Of a DNA stretch of 18,451 bases, positions 7,227-13,533 are shown piece by piece. The stretch is from Candidatus Zixiibacteriota bacterium (GTDB lineage Bacteria > Zixibacteria > MSB-5A5 > GN15 > FEB-12). The notes under the pieces are model-generated. The model worked only from the letters and a program-made list of their open reading frames with translations. It was not told where the DNA came from and did no database searches. The stretch is taken from contig JACZYS010000002.1 of the NCBI GenBank assembly GCA_022570975.1, forward strand, positions 12,259-30,709, in the 5' to 3' direction. Position 1 is the stretch's first letter, and each line of letters opens with the position of its first letter. A program made the position numbers and the translations under genes.

Positions 7227-8389
7227 AAGATCTTGAAGTAATACAAAACTATAACTTCTACCACCATAAATACTGTTCCAACAACGACGTACTTCCAGAC
7301 ATTCGATTTTGGTTTAAACGGAATGACATCAACCGGTTTTTTGGATCGGCTGGCCGCGGCTCTTTTTCTATCTTCCTGAAAATCATCATAGTCCATAAGG
7401 AATTGATCACAAGAGCTAAAGCGATGACTGACTCTTATGGCCAGGAGTTTCTTAAAAATGGCACAAATATCTTCGGGTAGTTCACGTCTGATTTCACCTA
7501 ACATTAAGTTAGTCTGACTGTCATATTCCGGGTTCTTTCCGGTAATAAGTTTAAATAAGATGACCCCAAAAGAATACATATCAGCAACTTTTGAGCTTTT
7601 TCTCTCCGGAGCCAAATACCAGTTTTTGCGTCTGGTCTCTTTATAATGAATAGGGAGTCCAAAATCTGACAGTTTGGGAATGTCATTTGAGTCAAAGAGA
7701 ATATTTGACGGTCTCAGATTTCCGTGAACTATATTATTCTTGTGGGCAAAACTTAATCCCTTGCCAACTTCAACCATAAGAGCAAATGCTTTTTCCCAAT
7801 CATATATCCTGACCATCCTGTCAGCCAGTGAGCCGCCGGGCGCATACTCAGAAATTATGACAGTTGTATTTTTGTCTCCTCCGGAACCAAATATTCTTAC
7901 AATATTGTTGTGTTTTAGAGATTTTAAGATATTTGCTTCTTTTTTACCGTACTCTCCCCGGTCATGTTTTTTAATTACATACAAGCTCTTGTCAATTCTG
8001 TTTTCTACTAATACGGTTGAACCAAAGCGCGTCTCTTTAATAGTATCCAGGTAACGGCATTTACCCATGAATGAATCTGAACCAATTCCGGAAATGTCAT
8101 TTTCAGATCTGTTGGCCGCTCTCTTTTCATCAGTTGTTTCTAAGATTGCATCTTTTAATTCTACTTCAATTTGTTTTCGAGCGCTGACCGACAGGCTATG
8201 ATATTCATCTCTAAGCTTTTGGAAATGACGGTAATCAAAATTGGACAGCTTTTGTATCCTCTGCTTAAGTAATGCCAAGTTTTTTGAAATGCGTTGTTCC
8301 TCCGCTGAGATGGCTTCTAACTTAGCGACGATCAGGTATCTTCCTTGTTCAGTGCCGCCAAATTCCTCAACCATTTTTCGCAGCTCCAA
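7223..8389 (-). CDS. tail-anchored Ser/Thr kinase-like protein, probable pseudokinase
   Basis: The protein has an N-terminal helical, probably coiled-coil region (about residues 1-90), a Hanks-type kinase domain (about 113-335), and a single C-terminal transmembrane segment (about 365-385), so the kinase domain should face the cytoplasm. Kinase marks present are Lys140 (beta-3), Glu151 (helix C), Asn229, SDFG at 241-244, APE at 260-262, and VADMYSFGV and HRFSS near the end. The catalytic loop, however, reads HGNLRPSN: HRD has become HGN, with the catalytic Asp replaced by Asn224 (codon at 7720-7718). The glycine-rich loop is also degenerate. Scaffolding or regulation is more likely than phosphotransfer. 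The TTG start at 8389 has no Shine-Dalgarno and the frame stays open upstream to a TAA at 8516-8518 with no ATG, GTG or TTG, so the N-terminus may be lost or start at a rare codon such as ATA (8458). Confidence 0.8.
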   Translation of the reverse strand: MELRKMVEEFGGTEQGRYLIVAKLEAISAEEQRISKNLALLKQRIQKLSNFDYRHFQKLRDEYHSLSVSARKQIEVELKDAILETTDEKRAANRSENDISGIGSDSFMGKCRYLDTIKETRFGSTVLVENRIDKSLYVIKKHDRGEYGKKEANILKSLKHNNIVRIFGSGGDKNTTVIISEYAPGGSLADRMVRIYDWEKAFALMVEVGKGLSFAHKNNIVHGNLRPSNILFDSNDIPKLSDFGLPIHYKETRRKNWYLAPERKSSKVADMYSFGVILFKLITGKNPEYDSQTNLMLGEIRRELPEDICAIFKKLLAIRVSHRFSSCDQFLMDYDDFQEDRKRAAASRSKKPVDVIPFKPKSNVWKYVVVGTVFMVVEVIVLYYFKIF

Positions 8390-8485
8390 TAAATCGGCGA
8401 GGATTTCTTTTGAACTACCGCGTGCTTGTTGACTTATTTTTTCAAGACCTTTCTTTATGAACTTCTTCTCCTTTTTTCCTGGTCG

Positions 8486-8767
8486 ATCTTGCCTGATGAT
8501 GCGGTCATTGCAATTTTAACGAACTGGCGTCTTAACAATCACCCAAAAGAAAATAAAGGAATAATTACGGCAAGCGAGACTGAAGAGCAAGTTGGGTGGG
8601 CTTTCAAGAAAGATTATTCTGGATATGGCTGTAATGAACGAGTAATTGAATCATTCTGTGACCCAAAATGTCAAGTCATTTTGAAAAACAAGAATTTTGA
8701 AAAACAAGTCGTCACTGTTTTGAGTAATCAGGGAACCGCTGAATCTCGACATCAAAGAGGCGTCTAA
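8486..8767 (+). pseudogene. fragment of a phage/plasmid primase-like protein (PriCT-type region)
   Basis: About 93 codons read LPDDAVIAILTN near the start, then GWAFKKDYSGYGCNERV and ESFCDPKCQV. A hydrophobic segment followed by an AFKKDY-YGC and C-x3-C zinc-like cluster resembles the C-terminal part of primases in phages and integrative elements. This is recalled from family patterns and not verified. There is no start codon with a ribosome binding site, and the frame upstream (from 8426) is low-complexity hydrophobic sequence antisense to the kinase start. The end runs into the excisionase remnant in another frame. It looks like a 5'-truncated remnant whose left edge marks a deletion or insertion boundary against the kinase gene. 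Confidence 0.4.
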
Positions 8768-8942
8768 ATATCTCGGCATAAGCTGGAGATACTTAGACGA
8801 AATCAAATGCAAGCGATTAGATCCAGCCAATAAGAAATTCGTGAGGTAGATCAATCAAGGCAAGCGAGTGCTTTTTCCAGTCGAAGAATTGAGGCGCTTT
8901 AATCAGCAGCTAAAGCGTGAACAGTGGCAAGAAAGTAGTTGA
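8724..8942 (+). pseudogene. excisionase-like helix-turn-helix gene interrupted by an amber stop
   Basis: Codons from about 8724 read REPLNLDIKEASKYLGIS, the standard opening of MerR-like excisionase (AlpA/Xis-type) DNA-binding domains. After an in-frame TAG at 8847-8849 the same frame continues with INQGKRVLFPVEELRRF, the wing and last helix of the same domain, ending at TGA 8940-8942. The two parts together make one complete domain of about 72 codons, so this is a single nonsense mutation in an otherwise preserved gene. No proper start codon is seen; GTA at 8724 is the first codon after a stop. Location just upstream of the integrase remnant fits an excisionase role. Confidence 0.6.
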
Positions 8943-8972
8943 TTTTTGCTCTTTCATTTCTAAATTAAGGCC

Positions 8973-9476
8973 ATGCCATATCGTCAGGTTATAGTTTCGA
9001 GCGCAAAGCCGGCTAGAAAAGCTGGCAAGGGAGTCTGGCAAGTAGATATTTAGGTGAGGGGCTTGCCAAGATATCAGAAGAGACGCTATGGTACCAGAAC
9101 GGAAATAGCTGGTGAGGAGGTTAAGATTCATGAACAAATGCTTGCCCAGGTTGGTAAGGTTTCTGGAGTACTGAAGGATCCTACTTTTTCTGAATTCGCG
9201 GATTGGTATATTGAATACGTCAAGCCGCTACAGAAGAGTTGGAAGACTCCGTTAACGCGAACCAAAAATATTGATCGATTTTTAGAGGCAACCGGGCATA
9301 CCAAGAAAACATTGAGCGAATTTCAGACGAGCGATGTCATTGATTTCATGCGTTGGCGTCGCAGCGAGATAATACCCAATAAGACCCAGAAACCCCCAAG
9401 TGAAGTTACAATTAAACGTGATGTCGTCTGTTGGAAGACAATGATCAATATGGCGGTCAAAAGCCATGAATTATAG
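8973..9476 (+). pseudogene. tyrosine integrase N-terminal half, with amber stop and no catalytic domain
   Basis: From ATG 8973 (AAGG two bases upstream) the frame reads MPYRQVIVSS and GKGVWQVDI, then TAG at 9051-9053, then continues as VRGLPRYQKRRYGTRTE, the usual arm-binding N-terminal domain of phage-type integrases (W-x-V-D-x-x-V-x-G with a downstream threonine-rich strand). A core-binding helical domain follows (TFSEFADWYIEYV through TIKRDVVCWKTMINMAV). The frame ends at TAG 9474-9476 after SHEL, just where the C-terminal catalytic domain with the R-H-R-Y residues should begin; nothing catalytic follows in any frame seen. It cannot recombine DNA. A second in-frame start, GTG 9054, would give a 140-aa stub. 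Confidence 0.7.
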
Positions 9477-9601
9477 CGAGTATTTGAACAAAAAATCGGC
9501 TTCTATCGTAGAAATCAAAAAAGTGATTGTGAAAAAATTGTGAAATTTGGTTTTTCATGCTAAACATATAGAATATTTAATTTATATTAATACAACAACC
9601 T

Positions 9602-9643
9602 GGCGGTGTAGCTCAGTCGGCTAGAGCAGTGGAATCATATCCA
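9602..9643 (+). pseudogene. 5' half of a tRNA with CAU anticodon (tRNA-Met-like)
   Basis: The sequence follows tRNA numbering: acceptor strand GGCGGTG (9602-9608), TA, D-arm GCTC/GAGC closing AGTCGGCTA, A26, then anticodon stem GTGGA and loop with T33 and CAT (9636-9638) followed by A37. The 3' side of the anticodon stem is one base short and mismatched, and no variable loop, T-arm or matching acceptor strand (CACCGCC) follows. The tRNA breaks in the anticodon loop, a usual crossover point for tyrosine integrases. AT-rich promoter-like DNA precedes it. Confidence 0.7.
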
Positions 9644-9736
9644 ACTTTCTCTCCTGTAAGTCCTTTAAAAACAATTACAAACTTAGTTACCAACTGAGCA
9701 TTTGAAATTCTATTTAACGCACTGGAAATGCACCAG

Positions 9737-9754
9737 TTGTGCACTGTTGTGCAC
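9737..9754 (+). repeat. direct repeat TTGTGCAC, two copies, 10-bp period
   Basis: TTGTGCAC occurs at 9737-9744 and 9747-9754, in phase with one helical turn. It sits just beyond the broken tRNA 5' half and 10 bp before a second phased repeat. Paired repeats on one face of the helix beside an attachment site suggest binding sites for integrase or excisionase. Confidence 0.55.
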
Positions 9755-9763
9755 ACCAACAAG

Positions 9764-9783
9764 TGGCAATAATATGGCAATAA
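9764..9783 (+). repeat. direct repeat TGGCAATAA, two copies, 11-bp period
   Basis: TGGCAATAA is perfectly repeated at 9764-9772 and 9775-9783. A nine-base repeat at 11-bp spacing next to a tRNA junction is like arm-type sites of lambda-family integrases. About 100 bp of unexplained DNA lies between the tRNA half and these repeats. Confidence 0.55.
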
Positions 9784-9893
9784 AATCGATGGTTTTTTCT
9801 ACCGCCTTACGAAACAAAGGCCTTTATTTGTACGCTTGCCTTTTGTGCAACGGTGGGTGTTTCAAGTCCCCCATATAGTGCAATTGTAAGTTA

Positions 9894-9914
9894 AAGAGCA
9901 ACTGATTCGTAATC
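9894..9914 (+). pseudogene. tRNA-like fragment with CGU anticodon (tRNA-Thr-like)
   Basis: AGAGCA, ACTGA, TTCGTAA, TC matches the end of a D-arm, position 26, an anticodon stem and a CGU anticodon loop of tRNA-Thr. Identity with a tRNA stops two bases into the 3' side of the anticodon stem (expected TCAGT, found TCCGC). No T-arm follows. It is another tRNA piece ending near the anticodon loop. Confidence 0.45.
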
Positions 9915-9964
9915 CGCTGCTTTTTACACTCATTCTATGGTTTAAAGTATTTAAAATATTGAAT

Positions 9965-10008
9965 ATAAGGCGGTTCAAGATTTATTTGAACCGCCTTATT
10001 TATTTTTC
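9965..10008 (+). terminator. strong rho-independent terminator
   Basis: A perfect 14-bp stem, ATAAGGCGGTTCAA (9965-9978) with its complement (9986-9999), closes a 7-base loop and is followed by TTATTTTTC. No protein gene ends just before it. The tRNA-like remnants upstream suggest it once ended a tRNA transcript or an element gene. The near-symmetric A/T flanks may also let it work on the minus strand. Confidence 0.8.
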
Positions 10009-10037
10009 GATCTAATTTCTTAAAAATCAATAGAGTA

Positions 10038-10096
10038 TACATGGAGCGTACATGGCGATACCATGTAGACTACCTGCCCAAAAACTGCCCCAAAAA
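10038..10096 (+). repeat. cluster of direct and inverted repeats next to the tRNA 3' half
   Basis: TACATGG occurs at 10038-10044 and 10049-10055 (11-bp period). The second copy forms a 7-bp inverted repeat with CCATGTA (10061-10067). CTGCCCAAAAA (10074-10084) is then followed at once by CTGCCCCAAAAA (10085-10096). This arrangement of phased short repeats about 90 bp from a tRNA fragment resembles the arm-site side of an attachment region. Confidence 0.5.
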
Positions 10097-10183
10097 GCGA
10101 TTGTGGCTTTTTACAATTTGTGATGTAACGGGGAGTTTTGTTTGGGGACTGATTTTATCTCCAATTTTGAGTGATTGGTTGTG

Positions 10184-10224
10184 CTCATAACCCAAAGGTC
10201 GGGGGTTCGAATCCCTCCTCCTGC
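10184..10224 (+). pseudogene. 3' half of a tRNA with CAU anticodon, likely attachment-site scar
   Basis: The anticodon loop CTCATAA (10184-10190) is followed by CCCAA, variable region AGGTC, a T-arm GGGGG-TTCGAAT-CCCTC (10201-10217) and the acceptor 3' strand CTCCTGC (10218-10224). The CCC next to the loop recalls the GGG/CCC pairs of initiator tRNA, but the upstream partner reads TTGTG, not TTGGG, so homology starts at about 10183. There is no 5' half: a GCAGGAG acceptor strand is absent nearby. Such a 3' half is what an integrated element leaves at its far att site. It does not pair with the 5' half at 9602. Confidence 0.72.
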
Positions 10225-10621
10225 TACATGTATGAATCATGGGGTTAAGAATTATCTTAAGCCCTTTTTCGTTTCATTGAACTCAACCTGTGGTCTTCAT
10301 AGCTTTGTGGTGTCAGGTTTTTTACGTTATAGTAGAGGTCTAGCCTGGTTTCTCAAATAAGCGTTCAAAATAATTCTCCAACATTTACTTGATTTCATAC
10401 TAGTTATTGCCTATTTTAACACCTTATGTGTTTCCCAGTGTTGAGATTTCAGCCGTTATGAGCGTCATCCTCAACCGAGAGGGCGGAGGATGCTCAATAT
10501 TTTCACTTTATTGGGGGATGCTGTGAAGGAAGCAGTCAACTCGGAGACTTGGTGAAACAGATAGCAAGTAACGTCCAAAATTCGTTGTCACTTGTTACTC
10601 AAGGGAATGAATGATATTTAA
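10225..10621. other. about 400 bp without a gene; one bulged hairpin
   Basis: No coding frame here looks real. The clearest structure is GAGC-(GTC)-ATCCTC (10460-10472) pairing with GAGGATGCTC (10486-10495), a 10-bp stem with a 3-base bulge, followed by AATATTTTC; it could be a weak terminator or an mRNA structure upstream of the ABC gene. A short palindrome TTAAGA-ATTA-TCTTAA lies near 10245. No convincing promoter for the ABC gene was found, and its start has only AAGGGA some 15 bases upstream. Confidence 0.4.
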
Positions 10622-11734
10622 ATGGCATCTGTTGCTCTAAATAATGTCTACAAATACTTTGACAAAAATACTGTCGCTGTAAAGGACCTAAGTATTGATA
10701 TCAAGGATAAAGAACTTGTTGTCTTAGTTGGTCCTTCCGGCTGTGGTAAATCCACAACACTGCGAATGATTGCCGGACTTGAGGACATAAGCAAGGGCGA
10801 ACTCTATATCGGAGATCTGCTGGTCAATGATGTTCCGCCAAAGAACCGGGATATCGCCATGGTCTTTCAAAACTATGCTCTTTATCCCCATATGACGGTT
10901 TTTGAAAACATGGCGTTTGGCCTTAAGTTGCGCAAACACCCAAAGGCGGAAATAAAACAGAGTGTTGAGAAGGCCGCTGATATTTTAGGAATCAAAGATT
11001 TGCTCAGTAGAAAACCTAAAGCCCTCTCCGGGGGACAGCGGCAACGGGTAGCCCTGGGCAGAGCGATTGTTAGAAATCCGCAGGTATTTCTTTTTGATGA
11101 ACCGTTGTCGAACCTGGACGCCAAGCTCCGGGTGCAAATGCGTACCGAGATATCAAAACTGCATAGCTCGTTAGAAGCCACCATGATCTACGTGACTCAT
11201 GATCAGGTTGAAGCTATGACCATGGGAGATCGAATCGTGGTGATGAAAGATGGCGTGGTGCAGCAGATTGACACCCCTTTAAGTTTGTATAACTTTCCGC
11301 AAAACAGATTTGTGGCAGGTTTCATCGGCAGCCCGGCCATGAATATTCTGGACGGTAAAATTATTAAAGATAACGGACTCTGGTTTGATGACGGAAACTT
11401 GAAATTAAAGCTCCCCAGGAAATATGAGGAAAAGCTGGCAGGATATATGGATGAAGAAGTCAGTTTTGGAATTCGGCCCGAAGATATTTATGAAGCTGGT
11501 TTTGCTCACGGTTTGGAGGAAACAACAGTAGAAGCATCTTTAACGGTAGAAGTGGTGGAACCCATGGGCAATGAAATCTTTCTTTATGTCTCCGCCGGAA
11601 AGCATCCAATGGTCGCAAGAATTGATGCACATTCACAAGCTGCCATTGGACAGAAAGCGAATCTTGCATTTAATATGGCTAAAGCCCATTTTTTTGATGC
11701 GGCAACGGAAGAAGCGATCCAATTAAAAGTTTGA
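10622..11734 (+). CDS. carbohydrate ABC transporter ATP-binding protein (MalK/UgpC/MsmX type)
   Basis: This is the ATPase of a CUT1-type sugar importer, acting on the cytoplasmic face of the membrane. The 370-aa length is standard. Motifs are Walker A GPSGCGKS (37-44), Q-loop VFQNYALYPH, signature LSGGQ (135-139), Walker B FLFDEP with Asp159 and Glu160, D-loop SNLDAKLR, and switch His193 in VTHDQ. A C-terminal regulatory OB/TOBE region of about 135 aa follows, as in MalK and UgpC. No permease or binding-protein gene is nearby, so it is either a shared multi-sugar ATPase like MsmX or separated from its partners. The start is fixed by a TAA directly before the ATG. Convergent with the glycan gene cluster, which suggests a common carbohydrate theme. 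The transported sugar is unknown. Confidence 0.92.
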   Translation: MASVALNNVYKYFDKNTVAVKDLSIDIKDKELVVLVGPSGCGKSTTLRMIAGLEDISKGELYIGDLLVNDVPPKNRDIAMVFQNYALYPHMTVFENMAFGLKLRKHPKAEIKQSVEKAADILGIKDLLSRKPKALSGGQRQRVALGRAIVRNPQVFLFDEPLSNLDAKLRVQMRTEISKLHSSLEATMIYVTHDQVEAMTMGDRIVVMKDGVVQQIDTPLSLYNFPQNRFVAGFIGSPAMNILDGKIIKDNGLWFDDGNLKLKLPRKYEEKLAGYMDEEVSFGIRPEDIYEAGFAHGLEETTVEASLTVEVVEPMGNEIFLYVSAGKHPMVARIDAHSQAAIGQKANLAFNMAKAHFFDAATEEAIQLKV

Positions 11735-11824
11735 CTTACCCGCGCGTTTTTTCCTTTTTGGTTGCGGCTTGTCCGAGTTAGGTTTGTCGAGTTTAAAACG
11801 ACTGTTTCCACCAATCTTTACCAT
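11723..11824 (-). CDS. possible 33-aa lysine/arginine-rich protein, doubtful
   Basis: An ATG at 11824 opens a 33-codon frame whose product is strongly basic (segments FKLDKPNSDKPQPKRKK and RAGKSNF). The frame stays open upstream to a TAA near 11889, including an earlier TTG. The amino acid pattern looks protein-like, but the frame ends inside the 3' end of the ABC gene on the other strand and has no clear Shine-Dalgarno. It may be the tail of a decayed gene. The rest of the 190-bp gap between the ABC and GH130 genes shows no clear terminator. Confidence 0.25.
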   Translation of the reverse strand: MVKIGGNSRFKLDKPNSDKPQPKRKKRAGKSNF

Positions 11825-11924
11825 CAATCTACCAGGGCTCAAAGATTGCTTTTTCGTTTGGATGAGGGTTCCAACGATCTTGTGACTTTACGAGGTTTTT
11901 TATGGGAGCTATTCAACCAAATGA

Positions 11925-13382
11925 TCAAACTAGCGCTTGCATGCAGTTAATCAATTCGCTAACATTCACAGTTGCTATGCCAGTCGTGATATCAGACATG
12001 GCATACGGGATGACTAGCTCATTGTTATGAATAATGGCGCCGCAGGTATAAACGACATTGGGGACATATCCTTCGCGTTCTTCTTCACGTGGGCTGAGTA
12101 ACGGCTCTTCAAGGCGGGCAATAATTTTTGTTGGATTTTCAAGGTCAAGTAGCATCGCTCCGATGCAGTACTGTCGCATAGGACCGACACCGTGGGTGAG
12201 CACGATCCAGCCTTCATCGGTTTCCAGGGGTGAGCCGCAGTTGCCTATCTGAATGAATTCCCAGGGACGTGTTGGTTCCTGGATGATTTGAGACTCTTGC
12301 CAGAAATGGATGTTGTCCGAGAACATGATATGATTGTTCTCACCGTCCTGGCGCGAGAGCATAACATATTCGCCATTGATTTTACGCGGGAAAAGAGCCA
12401 TACCCTTGTTTTGTACGGCATTGCCGTTGAGGGTTAAGATATTAAATTTGACAAAATCCCTTGTTTCAATCAGCTGTGGCAGAATATTAAAGCCGTTATA
12501 GGCCGTATAGGTCGCATAATAGGTAACCTCACTGTCATCATAAAACTGCACGAACCGGGCATCTTCAATCCCTTTACTTTCGTTCGGCGAAACGGGAAAA
12601 ATAACTCGTTCGGATATTCCGTTATCAGAGCGGAAATTCAATTCATAATTGGAATTGGCAAGCCAGTGCATGATGTCGAAGGTTTCGTTTTGGCGCGCCT
12701 CGGAGAAAACAGGCTCTGCGGTAAGCGGCCCAATTTGCCCTTTTAATTCATGATAGGTGAAGTTTTCCGGTAACCGGTCTAGGATATACGCTGTAGTTTC
12801 GTCACAGGCCTCCATTTCGTTGAGCTTCAACTGAAAGAGACGCCGATCGTAAGCAGGATCTAAGTGGACGTCCGGCGTTTCAACATAATCGCTGATCGGA
12901 TCGAAAATAAAAGTATTATGACTGTCCAGGACGCCGCTGCGAAATACTATGGACGAAATATGGCCTTCGCCGGTTGCTCGAAAGCTCATGATAAAGCGTA
13001 AGTTGTCTTTGTTCAGACCGCCCTGGTCCGGGTGTAGGACGATTGAAGGGTTAAAAAGGGCAGCAGATTCAATGGAGTACTCCATGGTAAAATAGGCCCC
13101 GATGAGACATTTCTTGGTATCGCTTAGTGCGGCATCCGGATGAACATAGTCCTTTAACTCATTCAGACGACGCTCAAAAATGCGTCTGATATCTTTATGC
13201 CGTTCGGAAAAATCAAGCATAATTTGGGTGAGAAGATTTTCAGCGGTCGTGTCAGGCAAGTCTATGATGCGTTGAATTATTTTTTGAATCCGATGCGCGC
13301 CGTCGGGAATATGAAGACGGGTTATGACGCGTGATGGGTCCCTTAGAATTTTTTTCTTTTTGCGTTTTATTTTTAGGTGCAT
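11925..13382 (-). CDS. glycoside hydrolase family 130 protein (beta-mannoside phosphorylase-like)
   Basis: GH130 enzymes are five-bladed beta-propellers that cleave beta-mannosides, mostly by phosphorolysis. The 485-aa protein has an N-terminal helical extension (about 1-105) and then the propeller: LFNPSIV, FRATGEGHISSIVFR (about 134-148), GIEDARF with Glu273/Asp274, KGMALFPRKINGEYV (326-340), GNCGSPLETDEGW, LTHGVGPMRQY and GYVPNVVYTCGAI. No signal peptide is seen, so it acts in the cytoplasm. It is the last of three minus-strand genes after two glycosyltransferases, separated by 151 bp from the nearest. No good Shine-Dalgarno precedes the ATG; the first 13 residues are mostly Lys, Arg and Ile. 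Phosphorylase against hydrolase, and the linkage acted on, cannot be decided without aligning the phosphate-binding residues. Confidence 0.85.
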   Translation of the reverse strand: MHLKIKRKKKKILRDPSRVITRLHIPDGAHRIQKIIQRIIDLPDTTAENLLTQIMLDFSERHKDIRRIFERRLNELKDYVHPDAALSDTKKCLIGAYFTMEYSIESAALFNPSIVLHPDQGGLNKDNLRFIMSFRATGEGHISSIVFRSGVLDSHNTFIFDPISDYVETPDVHLDPAYDRRLFQLKLNEMEACDETTAYILDRLPENFTYHELKGQIGPLTAEPVFSEARQNETFDIMHWLANSNYELNFRSDNGISERVIFPVSPNESKGIEDARFVQFYDDSEVTYYATYTAYNGFNILPQLIETRDFVKFNILTLNGNAVQNKGMALFPRKINGEYVMLSRQDGENNHIMFSDNIHFWQESQIIQEPTRPWEFIQIGNCGSPLETDEGWIVLTHGVGPMRQYCIGAMLLDLENPTKIIARLEEPLLSPREEEREGYVPNVVYTCGAIIHNNELVIPYAMSDITTGIATVNVSELINCMQALV

Positions 13383-13412
13383 GGCATTTTTTTTACGGAT
13401 AAGAGAACGTGT

Positions 13413-13418
13413 ATTATA
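13413..13418 (-). promoter_or_regulatory. possible -10 element upstream of the GH130 gene
   Basis: A perfect TATAAT lies on the minus strand 30 bases before the GH130 ATG, in the 151-bp gap after the GT4 gene. No good -35 stands at 16-18 bp and there is no TGn extension, so this is weak evidence that the GH130 gene has its own promoter. The gap also contains AGCC-CAGT-GGCT and TTCCCGGGAA palindromes and no gene. Confidence 0.3.
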
Positions 13419-13533
13419 ATTCTTAACTGTGACGCAAACCCCATAGCCCAGTGGCTGTTTCAGGCTCTTCGGACCGATACCGGTGCTTTTGCTTGCTCAG
13501 ACGCCTTCCCGGGAAAACGACTATTACTTTGCT

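Larger units (their letters stand above)
8486..10224 (+). mobile_element. decayed integrative element(s) at a tRNA integration hotspot
   Basis: In order, this segment holds a primase-like fragment, an excisionase-like HTH remnant, an integrase N-terminal half, a tRNA(CAU) 5' half, phased direct repeats, a tRNA(CGU)-like fragment, a terminator, more phased repeats and a tRNA(CAU) 3' half. The order primase, excisionase, integrase, then a tRNA fragment is that of an element end, with integrase next to the attachment site. All genes are broken. The two tRNA halves do not pair in their acceptor stems, so they come from different tRNAs and probably mark two separate insertion or recombination events. 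The boundaries given are approximate. Confidence 0.65.

Noticed and set aside
9474..9563. Reading through TAG at 9474 to extend the integrase
   Set aside because: The continuation to the next stop shows no R-H-R-Y catalytic motifs and looks like AT-rich noncoding DNA.
9737..9783. Short repeats as a CRISPR array
   Set aside because: Repeats are 8-9 bases with 2-base gaps and only two copies each; there are no spacers and no cas genes.
9851..9873. T-arm-like sequence with TTCAAGT and CCCCC
   Set aside because: The 5' stem (GGTGT) mismatches at two positions and no anticodon arm precedes it, so it is not called as a separate tRNA fragment, although it may be debris of one.
10607..10620. Possible four-codon leader peptide (ATG AAT GAT ATT TAA) before the ABC gene
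   Set aside because: AAGGGA is directly next to the ATG with no spacing, there is no attenuator structure, and so short a frame is expected by chance.
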